NCBI GenBank assembly: GCA_001683825.1
Contig: LXTR01000073.1
Coordinates: forward strand, 1 to 47,765
Direction of reading: 5' to 3'
Length of the DNA: 47,765 nt
Source of the DNA: Flavobacteriaceae bacterium CP2B
GTDB lineage: Bacteria; Bacteroidota; Bacteroidia; Flavobacteriales; Flavobacteriaceae
Shown here one piece after another: positions 8,403-18,658 of this stretch (within the stretch, counting starts at the first letter, position 1; each line of letters starts with the position of its first letter). The position numbers and the translations under genes are program-made. The notes under the pieces were generated by a model, which had not been told where the DNA came from, made no database searches, and saw nothing but the letters and a program-made list of their open reading frames with translations.

Positions 8403-9110
8403 TCATCCGCTATTAATGACATTCACCGTGGCACAGGCCATGATTGCCGCTGTCTCGGTACGCAGGCGGGCTTCCCCGAGGGAGATGGGCCTGAACCCGG
8501 CCTCGTAGGCCTTGTTGATTTCTTCATGGCTGAAATCGCCTTCGGGCCCGATCAGGATCGTAACATCCTGGTCGGCCCCCAGTCGGCGCTTCAGATCGGT
8601 TTTTTCACCTTCTTCGCAATGCGCGATGAACCGCATCCCCGGGTGTTCCTGCCCGATAAAGGCTTCAAACCCGACAGCGGGGTTGAGTTTGGGCAAAAAC
8701 GTCCTGAGGCTTTGCTTCATGGCCGATTCTATGACCTTTTCCATTCGGCCGGCTTTGATCACTTTGCGTTCTGAGCGTTCGCACAGCAAGGGGGTTATTT
8801 CATCCACCCCAATCTCGGTGGCCTTTTCCAGGAACCACTCAAACCGGGTATTGCTTTTCGTGGGCGCGACGGCCATATGCAAATGGTAGTGCCGCTTGTA
8901 TTTCTTCTTCGCGTCGATGACTTCCGCCTTGCATCTTTGGGGGTGAGCTTCCAGGATCCTGGTGGTGAACAGGTACCCCCGGCCGTTGGTGGTATGCACC
9001 ATATCCCCTTCTTTGCTGCGTAAAACTTTAACCAGGTGCTGACTTTCTTCCCTGGAAAATTCAAAGGCCGTGGTTTCAGGGTTCAGGGCAGGGGTATAAA
9101 ACAATTGCAT
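8403..9110 (-). CDS. rsmE: 16S rRNA (uracil-1498-N3)-methyltransferase RsmE
   Basis: Methylates N3 of U1498 in 16S rRNA using SAM. It is a SPOUT-class trefoil-knot enzyme: a small N-terminal PUA-like domain (residues 1-70, with EESQHLVKVLR) precedes the knot. The diagnostic C-terminal motifs are ILIGPEGDFS and ISLGEARLRTETA, the SAM-binding knot loops. The length, 235 residues, is typical. It starts 16 bases after the TfoX-like gene on the same strand, so the two probably share a transcript. Confidence 0.95.
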   Translation of the reverse strand: MQLFYTPALNPETTAFEFSREESQHLVKVLRSKEGDMVHTTNGRGYLFTTRILEAHPQRCKAEVIDAKKKYKRHYHLHMAVAPTKSNTRFEWFLEKATEIGVDEITPLLCERSERKVIKAGRMEKVIESAMKQSLRTFLPKLNPAVGFEAFIGQEHPGMRFIAHCEEGEKTDLKRRLGADQDVTILIGPEGDFSHEEINKAYEAGFRPISLGEARLRTETAAIMACATVNVINSG

Positions 9111-9126
9111 GGGGCTGGGTTAAGGG

Positions 9127-9474
9127 TTAATCTTCATTCAGTACGTCGCGGGCGTGTTCCAGGCCCAGGCTTATCCATTTGAGCAAAGCGGCTTCACTGG
9201 CAAATCCGTCGGGGGCCACAAAAACGAACTCCTTCATCGGCCGGCGGGTGAAATCCATGGGGCGGACATGTGTTTCCCGGAGGGTGGCTTCCATTTTTGG
9301 GGACACAACCCGCACCATCAATGCATCCCCTACGACCCCCACCGTCATTTTTCCTGCGTAGAGGAACGCCAGGCCACCAAACATTTTCTTTTTGGAAATC
9401 CTGGACCTTATGGCTTGCGGGAAGCTCGACAGCGTTGCATCGATCCTGCCTTCTATATCACGGTTGTATGCCAT
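9127..9474 (-). CDS. TfoX/Sxy N-terminal domain protein
   Basis: Small cytoplasmic protein of about 115 residues with the TfoX N-terminal fold. The core segment KKMFGGLAFLYAGKMTVGV and the later phrase MDFTRRPMKEFVFV match the family. In gammaproteobacteria full-length TfoX/Sxy activates competence, but stand-alone N-domain proteins like this are widespread and their role is unknown; some are annotated as possible RNA methyltransferases without proof. The ATG at 9474 was chosen over one at 9504 because homologues begin close to MAYNRDIEGR-like sequence. It lies directly upstream of rsmE. Confidence 0.82.
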   Translation of the reverse strand: MAYNRDIEGRIDATLSSFPQAIRSRISKKKMFGGLAFLYAGKMTVGVVGDALMVRVVSPKMEATLRETHVRPMDFTRRPMKEFVFVAPDGFASEAALLKWISLGLEHARDVLNED

Positions 9475-9535
9475 AAGGAACCTACAATTAAGGGGGGCGT
9501 GCACCAGCTATAGTCAGTATCCCGACCATTTGAAA

Positions 9536-10561
9536 TCATCCCATGACAAAACGGGCTTTGGGCGATACATGCTGATCGGAATACTGGTGGTTAAGATACT
9601 TCAAATATCCGACAATGCCTATCATGGCAGCGTTGTCTGTACAATATTCGAAACGCGGGATGAATGTTTGCCATCCGGCCGTTTCAGAAGCTTTTTCCAG
9701 AGTAGCGCGGATACCTGAATTAGCCGAAACACCACCTCCTATCGCCACTTTTTTGATCCCGGTTTCCCGGACGGCCTGCTCCAGTTTTTCCATCAGGATC
9801 CCGATGATGGTATGCTGGATGGAGGCGCATATATCCGCCAGGTGCTTTTCGATAAAATCGGGGTCTTTTTTTGTTTCCCTTTGGATAAAATACAGGATAC
9901 TGGTCTTTAATCCGCTAAAACTAAAATTCAGGCCATCTACTTTGGGCCTGGGGAACGGAAAGGCTTCCGGATTCCCCTCTCGTGCATATCGGTCGATAAG
10001 CGGCCCTCCCGGATAGGGGAGCCCCAGCAGTTTTGCGCTTTTGTCAAAAGCTTCTCCCACGGCATCATCCAGCGTTTCGCCCAGGACTTCCATGTCAAAG
10101 TAATCGCGTACCATGACAATCTGGGTATGCCCCCCGCTGATGGTCAGGGCCAGGAAGGGAAACGTGGGTTTTTCCTGGTTTTCCTCCTGTATAAAATGCG
10201 CCAGGATATGGGCCTGCATATGGTGTACCTCTATGAGCGGGACCTTTAATCCCAGTGCCAGGGATTTGGCAAAGGAACTCCCAACCATCAGTGAGCCCAA
10301 AAGTCCCGGCCCCCTCGTAAAAGCTATGGCTGATAACTGATTTTTGTCGATATTTGCCTTGGCCAGCGCACGGTCAACAACGGGTACAATATTTTGTTGG
10401 TGGGCCCTGGAGGCCAGTTCGGGGACAACCCCCCCGTATTCTTCGTGAATTTTCTGGCTGGCAACAACATTGCTGAGGGTTCTGTCGTTGCAGAGTACAG
10501 CCGCCGAGGTATCATCACAGGAAGATTCTATGGCAAGGATGTAAATAGTTTGGTTTTCCAC
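9536..10561 (-). CDS. tsaD: tRNA N6-adenosine threonylcarbamoyltransferase TsaD (GTG start)
   Basis: Transfers the threonylcarbamoyl group to A37 of ANN-decoding tRNAs, acting with TsaB and TsaE. It shows the ASKHA fold, the N-terminal ILAIESSCDDTS motif, the metal-binding HHMQAH, the SGGHT phosphate loop and GGVSANSGIR. The frame extends to an ATG at 10600, but a TAnnTTTG box at 10594-10587 places transcription after that ATG. The GTG at 10561 gives VENQTIYILAIESSCDD, which fits the usual family N-terminus and a 341-residue protein. It is divergent from the tamB gene, an arrangement that I recall as common in Flavobacteriia. Confidence 0.95.
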   Translation of the reverse strand: MENQTIYILAIESSCDDTSAAVLCNDRTLSNVVASQKIHEEYGGVVPELASRAHQQNIVPVVDRALAKANIDKNQLSAIAFTRGPGLLGSLMVGSSFAKSLALGLKVPLIEVHHMQAHILAHFIQEENQEKPTFPFLALTISGGHTQIVMVRDYFDMEVLGETLDDAVGEAFDKSAKLLGLPYPGGPLIDRYAREGNPEAFPFPRPKVDGLNFSFSGLKTSILYFIQRETKKDPDFIEKHLADICASIQHTIIGILMEKLEQAVRETGIKKVAIGGGVSANSGIRATLEKASETAGWQTFIPRFEYCTDNAAMIGIVGYLKYLNHQYSDQHVSPKARFVMG

Positions 10562-10586
10562 TGCGTTTGGAATACAATTTGGAGTA

Positions 10587-10614
10587 CAAAGGTAAAACAT
10601 AAAGCCCTATCAAA
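10587..10614 (-). promoter_or_regulatory. Candidate promoter of tsaD (TTTG / TACCTTTG)
   Basis: On the minus strand, a TTTG at 10614-10611 precedes an exact -7 box TACCTTTG at 10594-10587 with a 16-base spacer, slightly shorter than usual. The predicted start, near 10580, decides in favour of the GTG start of tsaD. Confidence 0.5.
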
Positions 10615-10644
10615 AAACTGAGACAAATACTGGTCAGGACCCTG

Positions 10645-13600
10645 TTGGCACTACTGCTGCTCTGTGTCCTTGCCACCATTGTCCTTTCCCTGCCTCAGGT
10701 ACAGACCCGGCTTGCCCGTTACGCCACGGATTCGATCAATGCGGAATTCGGGACCCATATCAACATCGATAGGTTACGGGTGTCGCTCATCACCTGGGAC
10801 ACCTCACTCAGGGGGATCTATGTGGAAGATTACCGGCAGGACACCCTCTTTTACATGGACGAGCTTACCACCTCTATCCTGAGTATCAGGAATATGCTCG
10901 ACGGCCGGTTGGAGTTTGGTGATATTGAAATCAATGAGCTCAATTTTAAGTTGAAAACCTACCAGGGGGAACCCGATTCCAACCTGGGGGTCTTTATCGA
11001 AAAACTGGATGACCATCAACCCCGGGCCCCGGGGACACCTCCTTTTTATTTCTCATCTTCGGATGTCCGGATCGCCAACAGCCATTTCCGGCTGATCGAT
11101 GAGAACAAGGAACGTGTGGAATCGCTTAACTTTACGGACCTGAATATAGAAGCAGGCGATTTCCTGATCCTCGGGCCCGAAGTCACCACAGAGATACGGG
11201 CCCTTTCGTTGCAGAGCTCCGACGGGATTTCCGTAGAGCGCCTGGCCACCTCCTTCAAGTATACCAAGCAGCAGATGCGCTTTGATTCCCTGGATATACA
11301 GACCCCCGCATCTGAATTGAAAGGCAATTTGGTATTCGACTATGACCGGGAGGATTTTCAGGATTTTCTCAACAAGGTGCATGTCACCGCAGAATTCCAG
11401 GAATCAACCGTTGCCCTGAATGAGGTCAACCAGCTCTACAATGAATTCGGGACCGATAAAAGCGTGACCTTTTCTTCCAGCATACAAGGAGTGCTGAATG
11501 ACCTGGAAGTAACCCGCCTGTTCCTGCAAACTGACCAGACAGGTATCAGCGGTGATTTTAATTTCAGGAACCTGTTTAGTTCGGAGGCCCCCTTTTTCCT
11601 CAAGGCCGATATACGGAACATCACCACAAGCTATTACCAGCTAAGGGCCTTGTTGCCCCGTATCCTCGGAGAATCCATCCCGTCTACCTTCCAACAGCTT
11701 GGGCAGTTTACGGTTCGCGGTGACGCGACCATCACCGAGACCAGTATCGATTCCAGGGTCAACCTGAACTGCGCCATAGGGAATAGCTTTATAGACCTGG
11801 ACCTGACTGATATTGACAATATTGACGATGCTTCCTATATCGGGTTTGTCTCCCTCATCGATTTCGATCTCGGGAAATTTGCGGGGAACCAATCCCTGGG
11901 CCGGGCTTCCATGGACCTCAATGTAGAGGGGAAAGGCTTTGTACGTTCCACACTGAACACCGAAGTCATCGGAGAGGTCTACAACCTGGTGTACAACGGG
12001 TACGAGTACCGGAATGTCAATGTTTCCGGGGTGTTAAAAGACCAATTATTCGATGGGTCGCTGGTGAGCAAGGATGAGAACCTGCAGTTCAGTTTCAAGG
12101 GGCTGGCAGACTTCGGAAGCGATCAAAATACGTTCAACTTTATCGCCTCCGTAGATTATGCGGACCTGAAGAAACTGAATTTTATCGATGACAGTGTTTC
12201 AATCTTCAAGGGCGATGTGAATATGGACATCACCGGCAATTCCCTGGACAATATCGTAGGGGACATCAAGTTCACCAAGACAATTTACCAGAATGTGAAC
12301 GACACCTATTACTTCGAGGATTTCAAGATCGCATCGACCTTCGACCCCGATACGGTACGGACCGTCGACATCAATTCACCCGATATCATCACGGGCTATG
12401 TACGGGGCAAGTTCAAGGTGCGGGAACTGGGCAGGTTGATGCAGAACTCCCTGGGGAGCATTTACACCAACTACAAGCCCTACGAAATATCCCCGGGTCA
12501 GGAGCTTTCCTTTAATTTTAAGATATACAACAAAATTGTGGAAGTGTTTTTCCCGGAGGTAGACTTTGGCCCCAACACCTTTATCCGGGGGGATATCGTA
12601 GCCGATGAGGGCGATTTTAAGCTGACCTTTCGCTCGCCCCGTATCACCGCCTTCGGGAATGAACTGGACAGCATTGAAGTAAAGATCGACAATAAGAACC
12701 CCCTGTTCAATACCTTCGTATCCGTGCAGGATGTTTCAACGGTCTACTACGACGTAAAGGACTTTAACCTGATCAATACCACCTTGAGCGATACGCTGTT
12801 TTTCCGTACGGAGTTTAAGGGGGGAAGTGAGTATAACGATAGCTATAACCTGAACTTTTACCATACCTTCAACAAGGAGAAGAAGTCGGTGATAGGGCTG
12901 AAGCGTTCGGACGTGAGTTTTAAAGGGAACAAATGGATCCTGAACCGCGAAGGGAACCGGCAGAACAAGGTCATTGTCAACAGCACCCTGGACAGCATTA
13001 CCATTGAAGAGATCGTAATGAACAACGATAACCGTGAACAAATCCGGCTACGGGGCCAGTTGGCCGATTCTACCTACAAGGACCTGGAGTTGCAGTTCAA
13101 ACTGGTATCCCTCCACAAGATCACACCGGCCATTGACAGCCTCAAGATGCAAGGGGAGATTAACGGGACCCTGAATGTACTCCAGAAAGACGACATCTAC
13201 CTTCCTTCCTGTAACCTGGACATCAGCAATTTTGGGATCAATGGCTTCCCGTTGGGCCAGTTGAGCATCGGGATTGTCGGGAATAAAGACCTTTCCGATT
13301 TTGTGGTGAACAGCCAGATCACCGAAAACGGAAACGAGATATTCAGCCTGATTGGGAACATCGCCAACCAGGGTGAGATGCCCAGGGCCTCGTTGCTTGC
13401 CAATTTCCGGGACTTCCGTTTGGACCCGTTTAGTCCGTTGGGGGAAGGGGTCATCAGCAACATCAGGGGGGTCATGGAGGGCAGTGCCCGTATACAAGGC
13501 CCTATCGATAACCCGGACATCAACGGGGTAATGACCCTGAACAATGCGGGGATCGGCATTCCCTACCTGAATGTGGATTACGCCTTTGCCCCGAACTCAA

Positions 13601-15084
13601 CCGTACGGCTCACTAACCAAACCTTTGATTTCCAGAACATTGTCCTCAGGGACGTCGCCATGGATACCCGGGCCACCCTGGACGGCACCATCAAACACAG
13701 TTTCTTTGACGATTGGAGCCTGGATTTTGACGTGGATACCAACAACGAACGTTTCCTGATCCTCGACACGGAATTTGAGGAGGAAGTCCTTTATTACGGT
13801 ACGGGCTTCGTCAATGGTACCGGAAAGATATATGGCCCCACCCAGGCACTGACCATTACCTTTGATGGTGCCACCGCCCGGGGCACCTCGCTTAAAATAC
13901 CCATTAGCGATGTGGCCTCCATAGGCGATTACTCCTTTATCAATTTTATCGAGAAGAAAGGCGCCGCCCAGATAGAGCGCGAACGCATCCTGAAGGAATA
14001 CCAGGGCCTGGAAATGGAATTCGACCTGGTAGTGACCCCGGAGGCAGAGGTAGAGATCGTGGTCGACCCCAAAACAGGCAGTTCACTCCGCGGTACCGGG
14101 GAGGGGATCCTGCTGATTGAAATCAATACGAATGGAAAGTTTAATATGTGGGGTGACTTTGTGGTGGTGACCGGCCGCTACAATTATAAATTTGGAGGGG
14201 TGATTGATAAGTCTTTTACCGTAAAGCCGGGGGGCAGCATTGTTTGGGAGGGTGACCCGCTTGCGGCCCAATTGAATATGGAGGCAGTTTACGCGCTCAA
14301 CGCCAACCCGGCCCCCTTATTGGATAACGCGGGGTATTCCCGGCGTATCGCTACCGAGGTGGTGGTCCGCCTGGCCGGCGAATTGGAACAGCCCACCATT
14401 GATTTTGATATAGAATTCCCCGGGACCAGTTCCATTGTCAAATCCGAATTGCAATACCGCCTGCAGGATCCCACCGTCGAAGAACAAAATGCCTTTTTCC
14501 TGCTGGCCCAGGGAACCTTTATGAGCGAAAGTTCAGGGCTTTCCAGCCAGGCGTTGGTGGGGAATGCCATACAGACCGCCTCGGGGCTTTTGAACCAGGT
14601 ACTGGGGGGGAGCAATGACAAATTTGATTTCGGGGTTTCGTACGAACAGGGATACCTGGACCCCAATGACGTGCAGACAGAAAACCGTATCGGGGTCACC
14701 GTTTCTACCCAGATTAGTGACCGGGTATTGTTTAATGGCCGGTTCGGGGTACCGGTAGGAGGAGTGAGCGAAACGGTGGTTGCCGGGGATGTGGAAGTAC
14801 AGGTGTTACTCAATGAGCAGGGAACCCTTAGCGCCAAAATATTCAACAGGGAGAACGAGATACAGCAATTCCTCACCGAAAGCCAGGGATATACACAGGG
14901 CGTAGGTCTTTCCTATGAAGTGGATTTCAATAGTTTTAAGGAACTTATGGGGAGGGTTTTCGGCCGGGACGAAACCCGTGAAGAACCCGTCACGCCGCCA
15001 TTGGAAAAGCTGCCACAGCCCAGCGCTGTTATGGGGCAGGATAGCCTGATCCGCTTTTATCCCAAGAAGAAAACCCCACTTTGA
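10645..15084 (+). CDS. tamB: TamB-family translocation/assembly module protein, very large
   Basis: Huge AsmA/TamB-like envelope protein (about 1480 residues) with an N-terminal membrane anchor, a long repetitive beta-rich groove expected to bridge the periplasm, and a C-terminal TamB (DUF490) domain from about residue 1000. This type moves lipids or assists outer-membrane protein insertion. No ATG or GTG begins the frame. The TTG at 10645 starts inside the hydrophobic anchor, whereas the frame remains open back to 10603 and encodes the expected basic leader KKLRQILVRTL. The true start may therefore be a non-standard codon such as the ATC at 10609; this is flagged as a finding. The C-terminal residues FYPKKK lie beyond the conserved domain. 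It is divergent from tsaD. Confidence 0.92.
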   Translation: MALLLLCVLATIVLSLPQVQTRLARYATDSINAEFGTHINIDRLRVSLITWDTSLRGIYVEDYRQDTLFYMDELTTSILSIRNMLDGRLEFGDIEINELNFKLKTYQGEPDSNLGVFIEKLDDHQPRAPGTPPFYFSSSDVRIANSHFRLIDENKERVESLNFTDLNIEAGDFLILGPEVTTEIRALSLQSSDGISVERLATSFKYTKQQMRFDSLDIQTPASELKGNLVFDYDREDFQDFLNKVHVTAEFQESTVALNEVNQLYNEFGTDKSVTFSSSIQGVLNDLEVTRLFLQTDQTGISGDFNFRNLFSSEAPFFLKADIRNITTSYYQLRALLPRILGESIPSTFQQLGQFTVRGDATITETSIDSRVNLNCAIGNSFIDLDLTDIDNIDDASYIGFVSLIDFDLGKFAGNQSLGRASMDLNVEGKGFVRSTLNTEVIGEVYNLVYNGYEYRNVNVSGVLKDQLFDGSLVSKDENLQFSFKGLADFGSDQNTFNFIASVDYADLKKLNFIDDSVSIFKGDVNMDITGNSLDNIVGDIKFTKTIYQNVNDTYYFEDFKIASTFDPDTVRTVDINSPDIITGYVRGKFKVRELGRLMQNSLGSIYTNYKPYEISPGQELSFNFKIYNKIVEVFFPEVDFGPNTFIRGDIVADEGDFKLTFRSPRITAFGNELDSIEVKIDNKNPLFNTFVSVQDVSTVYYDVKDFNLINTTLSDTLFFRTEFKGGSEYNDSYNLNFYHTFNKEKKSVIGLKRSDVSFKGNKWILNREGNRQNKVIVNSTLDSITIEEIVMNNDNREQIRLRGQLADSTYKDLELQFKLVSLHKITPAIDSLKMQGEINGTLNVLQKDDIYLPSCNLDISNFGINGFPLGQLSIGIVGNKDLSDFVVNSQITENGNEIFSLIGNIANQGEMPRASLLANFRDFRLDPFSPLGEGVISNIRGVMEGSARIQGPIDNPDINGVMTLNNAGIGIPYLNVDYAFAPNSTVRLTNQTFDFQNIVLRDVAMDTRATLDGTIKHSFFDDWSLDFDVDTNNERFLILDTEFEEEVLYYGTGFVNGTGKIYGPTQALTITFDGATARGTSLKIPISDVASIGDYSFINFIEKKGAAQIERERILKEYQGLEMEFDLVVTPEAEVEIVVDPKTGSSLRGTGEGILLIEINTNGKFNMWGDFVVVTGRYNYKFGGVIDKSFTVKPGGSIVWEGDPLAAQLNMEAVYALNANPAPLLDNAGYSRRIATEVVVRLAGELEQPTIDFDIEFPGTSSIVKSELQYRLQDPTVEEQNAFFLLAQGTFMSESSGLSSQALVGNAIQTASGLLNQVLGGSNDKFDFGVSYEQGYLDPNDVQTENRIGVTVSTQISDRVLFNGRFGVPVGGVSETVVAGDVEVQVLLNEQGTLSAKIFNRENEIQQFLTESQGYTQGVGLSYEVDFNSFKELMGRVFGRDETREEPVTPPLEKLPQPSAVMGQDSLIRFYPKKKTPL

Positions 15085-15241
15085 ACTTGTAACAGCCCGT
15101 ATCGGCTTTGTTGTATTTTTCACAAATTTGACAAAAGAGACGTACGACAACGTTTTCGGGTAGCCGGAAGGGAAGAAATAAGGGCCGTGTACATTCATTT
15201 TTTCCGAGAAGTTTGTTAATTTCGCAATTCTAAATTTTTAG

Positions 15242-16228
15242 ATGGCTTCGAAAATCAAGAAAATAGCGGTCCTTACCTCGGGCGGAGATTCCCCGGGGAT
15301 GAATGCCGCCATACGAAGTGTAGTCCGTACCTGCGCCTATATGAAGGTAGAATGCGTAGCGGTCTACAGAGGATACCAGGGGATGATCGAAGGGGACTTC
15401 GAGAACATGAACGCCCGTAGTGTTAACAACATCATCAATAAAGGAGGGACCATCCTTAAATCCGCGAGATGCGAGGAATTCCGCACGCCGGAAGGCAGGA
15501 AAAAGGCCCATGAACAACTCATAGCTGCAGGCATAGATGCCTTTGTGGTCATTGGTGGTGATGGTAGCTTCCGCGGGGCGATGATCTTTCACGAAGAGTT
15601 TGGTTTCCCCGTCATAGGGATCCCCGGGACGATAGATAACGATATCTTCGGGACGCGTTACACCGTAGGTTTTGACACGGCCCTGAACACCGTGGTGGAC
15701 GCCATAGATAAAATAAGGGATACCGCCAGTTCGCACAACCGCCTCTTCTTTGTGGAGGTAATGGGCCGTGATGTGGGCCATATCGCCCTGAATGCAGGGG
15801 TTGGGGCAGGGGCCGAAGAGATATTGATCCCCGAACTGAACCTGGGCCTCGAAAGGTTGCTGGAATCGCTGAAACGAAGTAAAATATCTGGGAAATCTTC
15901 CAGTATCGTAGTGGTGGCCGAAGGGGACAAGACCGGTAAAAATGTATTCCAGCTCAAAGAATATGTGGAGGAACACCTTCCCATCTATGATGTGCGGGTT
16001 TCGGTCCTGGGCCACATCCAAAGGGGGGGTACGCCTTCCTGTTTTGACCGGGTGTTGGCCAGCAGGATGGGGGTAAAGGCAGTAGAGACCCTCCTGGAAG
16101 GGAAAAGCAACCTGATGGTGGGCATCATGGATAGTAAAATCACCCTGACCCCCATTAGCCAGGCGATTAAAGGACATACGAAAATTGATAAGGAGCTCAT
16201 CCGGGTTTGCGATATCATGAGTACATAA
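15242..16228 (+). CDS. pfkA: ATP-dependent 6-phosphofructokinase
   Basis: Phosphorylates fructose 6-phosphate to the 1,6-bisphosphate in glycolysis. The protein, 328 residues, has the nucleotide loop LTSGGDSPGMNAA at the N-terminus, the GGDGSFRGA ATP/Mg loop near residue 105, and the catalytic IPGTIDNDI motif near 125-133. The fructose-6-phosphate region VEVMGRDVGHIA follows. Gly after GGD (GGDGS) indicates ATP rather than pyrophosphate as donor. The gene sits 24 bases before gapA and is likely co-transcribed, giving a two-gene glycolytic operon. A string TAAATTTTTA just before the ATG resembles a -7 box but is not an exact match. Confidence 0.96.
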   Translation: MASKIKKIAVLTSGGDSPGMNAAIRSVVRTCAYMKVECVAVYRGYQGMIEGDFENMNARSVNNIINKGGTILKSARCEEFRTPEGRKKAHEQLIAAGIDAFVVIGGDGSFRGAMIFHEEFGFPVIGIPGTIDNDIFGTRYTVGFDTALNTVVDAIDKIRDTASSHNRLFFVEVMGRDVGHIALNAGVGAGAEEILIPELNLGLERLLESLKRSKISGKSSSIVVVAEGDKTGKNVFQLKEYVEEHLPIYDVRVSVLGHIQRGGTPSCFDRVLASRMGVKAVETLLEGKSNLMVGIMDSKITLTPISQAIKGHTKIDKELIRVCDIMST

Positions 16229-16237
16229 GAATTCTAA

Positions 16238-17257
<1,020 letters not shown>

Positions 17258-17298
17258 GCCCGGTAAACCATCTAACAACGAAAGGGATTCCTTAGGGT

Positions 17299-17323
17299 AA
17301 GCAATGATCGTTGCTTGTTTTAA
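17299..17323 (+). terminator. Possible weak terminator after gapA
   Basis: AAGCAA and TTGCTT (17299-17304 and 17311-17316) form a 6-bp stem with a 6-base loop followed by GTTTT and, a little later, a run of T. The stem is AT-rich and short, so it is only a candidate. It lies between gapA and the kinase. Confidence 0.3.
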
Positions 17324-17349
17324 GGTTTCTTTTTTTAACAGTAAAGAAC

Positions 17350-18201
17350 ATGGTACTTATAACAGATAGCGGGGCCACAAAAGCCGACTGGATTGCCCTT
17401 GATGACAAGGGGAACCAGGTATTTATGACACAAACCCTGGGGTTGAGCCCGGAAGTCCTTACGGAAGAAGTGATTATCGATCGCCTGGCGAATAACTTTG
17501 AGTTGTCCAAGAACAGCCACAAGGTAACCCGGCTCTTTTTTTACGGGGCGGGTTGCGGTACAGACCGGATGAAAAAATTCCTGAAAAAGATCTTCAGGGA
17601 ATTTTTTCCAAAGGCCAAGATTGAAGTTAAGGAAGATACCTATGCGGCCATCTATTCCACCACCAAAATTGGCCACCAGGGCATTGTGTGTATCCTGGGC
17701 ACGGGTTCCAACTGCAGTTACTACGATGGCAACCAGCTATTTCAGAAGGTGACTTCACTGGGCTATATCCCCATGGATGACGGGAGCGGCAACTTCTTTG
17801 GCAGGAAACTCATCAGGGACTACTATTTCCATAAGATCCCACAGGACCTGGCGATTAAGTTCGAGCAGGGCTACAACCTCGATGCCGATGTCATCAAGGA
17901 AAACCTGTATAAAAGGCCCAACCCCAATACCTATCTGGCTACCTTCGCGCGTTTTCTCGTGGAGAATAAAGACCACCCTTACAGCAAAGGCGTGATAGAC
18001 AAAGGGTTCCAGCAGTTTGTCAACAATTACATCATGCAATTTGAACTGGCGACCAAGGTGCCCATCCATTTCGTCGGGAGCATAGCCTACTATCTCAGGG
18101 AGGAACTCGCCGCAGTGATTGAGCGCAATGACCTGGTTCTGGGGGTGATCCGCCAGAGGCCCATTGAAGGCCTGGTGGAATTTCACAAGGATACTATCTG
18201 A
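17350..18201 (+). CDS. BadF/BadG-type N-acetylglucosamine kinase-like protein
   Basis: Cytoplasmic ASKHA-fold sugar kinase related to eukaryotic-type N-acetylglucosamine kinase. The N-terminal phosphate-1 motif is ITDSGATKADW, the phosphate-2 region is CILGTGSNCSYYDG, and GDGSG-like DDGSGNFFGRKL follows near residue 145. The ATG at 17350 is preferred: it places the phosphate-1 motif at the very N-terminus, as in homologues, and an upstream frame starting at a TTG adds only hydrophobic residues. It is likely to salvage amino sugars from peptidoglycan turnover, which fits the amidase and GH3 genes nearby, but the substrate is inferred. Its 3' end overlaps the convergent RidA gene by 8 bases. 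Confidence 0.8.
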   Translation: MVLITDSGATKADWIALDDKGNQVFMTQTLGLSPEVLTEEVIIDRLANNFELSKNSHKVTRLFFYGAGCGTDRMKKFLKKIFREFFPKAKIEVKEDTYAAIYSTTKIGHQGIVCILGTGSNCSYYDGNQLFQKVTSLGYIPMDDGSGNFFGRKLIRDYYFHKIPQDLAIKFEQGYNLDADVIKENLYKRPNPNTYLATFARFLVENKDHPYSKGVIDKGFQQFVNNYIMQFELATKVPIHFVGSIAYYLREELAAVIERNDLVLGVIRQRPIEGLVEFHKDTI

Positions 18202-18574
18202 CCGCGATCATCGATATCTCGACATTCACGAATTTTGGGAGGTTGGCGACTTCTACCGTTTCCCGGGCGGGGGCGGTATCGGCCTGGAAATACCTCCCGT
18301 AGATTTCGTTGATCAGCCCAAACTGGTGCATGTCCTTGATGAATATGGTAGACTTCACTACCTGGTCAAAAGACATGCCGGCCTGGGAAAGGATGGCCTT
18401 CAGGTTTTCCATCACCCGGGCGGTCTCCTGTTGTATACCTGCATTGACCAACTGCCCCGTTTCCGGATCCAGCGCGATCTGGCCGGAGATATAGAGGGTA
18501 TCTCCGCTTAACACGGCCTGGCTGTAGGGGCCAATGGGGGCGGGTGCCCCGGTCGTACTTATAATTTTCTTCAT
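18194..18574 (-). CDS. RidA family enamine/imine deaminase
   Basis: Small YjgF/YER057c/UK114 protein that hydrolyses reactive 2-aminoacrylate-type enamines released by PLP enzymes. Characteristic motifs: the N-terminal APAPIGPYSQAV, central LYISGQIALDPETG, and the C-terminal substrate-binding arginine in PARETVEVANLPK. The protein, 126 residues, is typical and probably trimeric in the cytosol. It is convergent with the sugar kinase, and their last 8 bases overlap. Confidence 0.93.
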   Translation of the reverse strand: MKKIISTTGAPAPIGPYSQAVLSGDTLYISGQIALDPETGQLVNAGIQQETARVMENLKAILSQAGMSFDQVVKSTIFIKDMHQFGLINEIYGRYFQADTAPARETVEVANLPKFVNVEISMIAVR

Positions 18575-18658
18575 AGTCTATTGTTTATGGGCGCATATGG
18601 ATGTGTTCTGGCTCCGGTAGCTTCCCGCGTCGCCTAATACAGGTAGCTCCCCCTCCCT

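Noticed and set aside
15230-16177. 315-codon minus-strand frame opposite pfkA
   Set aside because: Antisense to a clear phosphofructokinase; composition is His/Pro/Phe-rich without a recognisable fold, and there is no promoter.
17284-17345. Riboswitch or attenuator between gapA and the sugar kinase
   Set aside because: Only a single 6-bp AT-rich stem is seen; no conserved aptamer sequence is recognisable.
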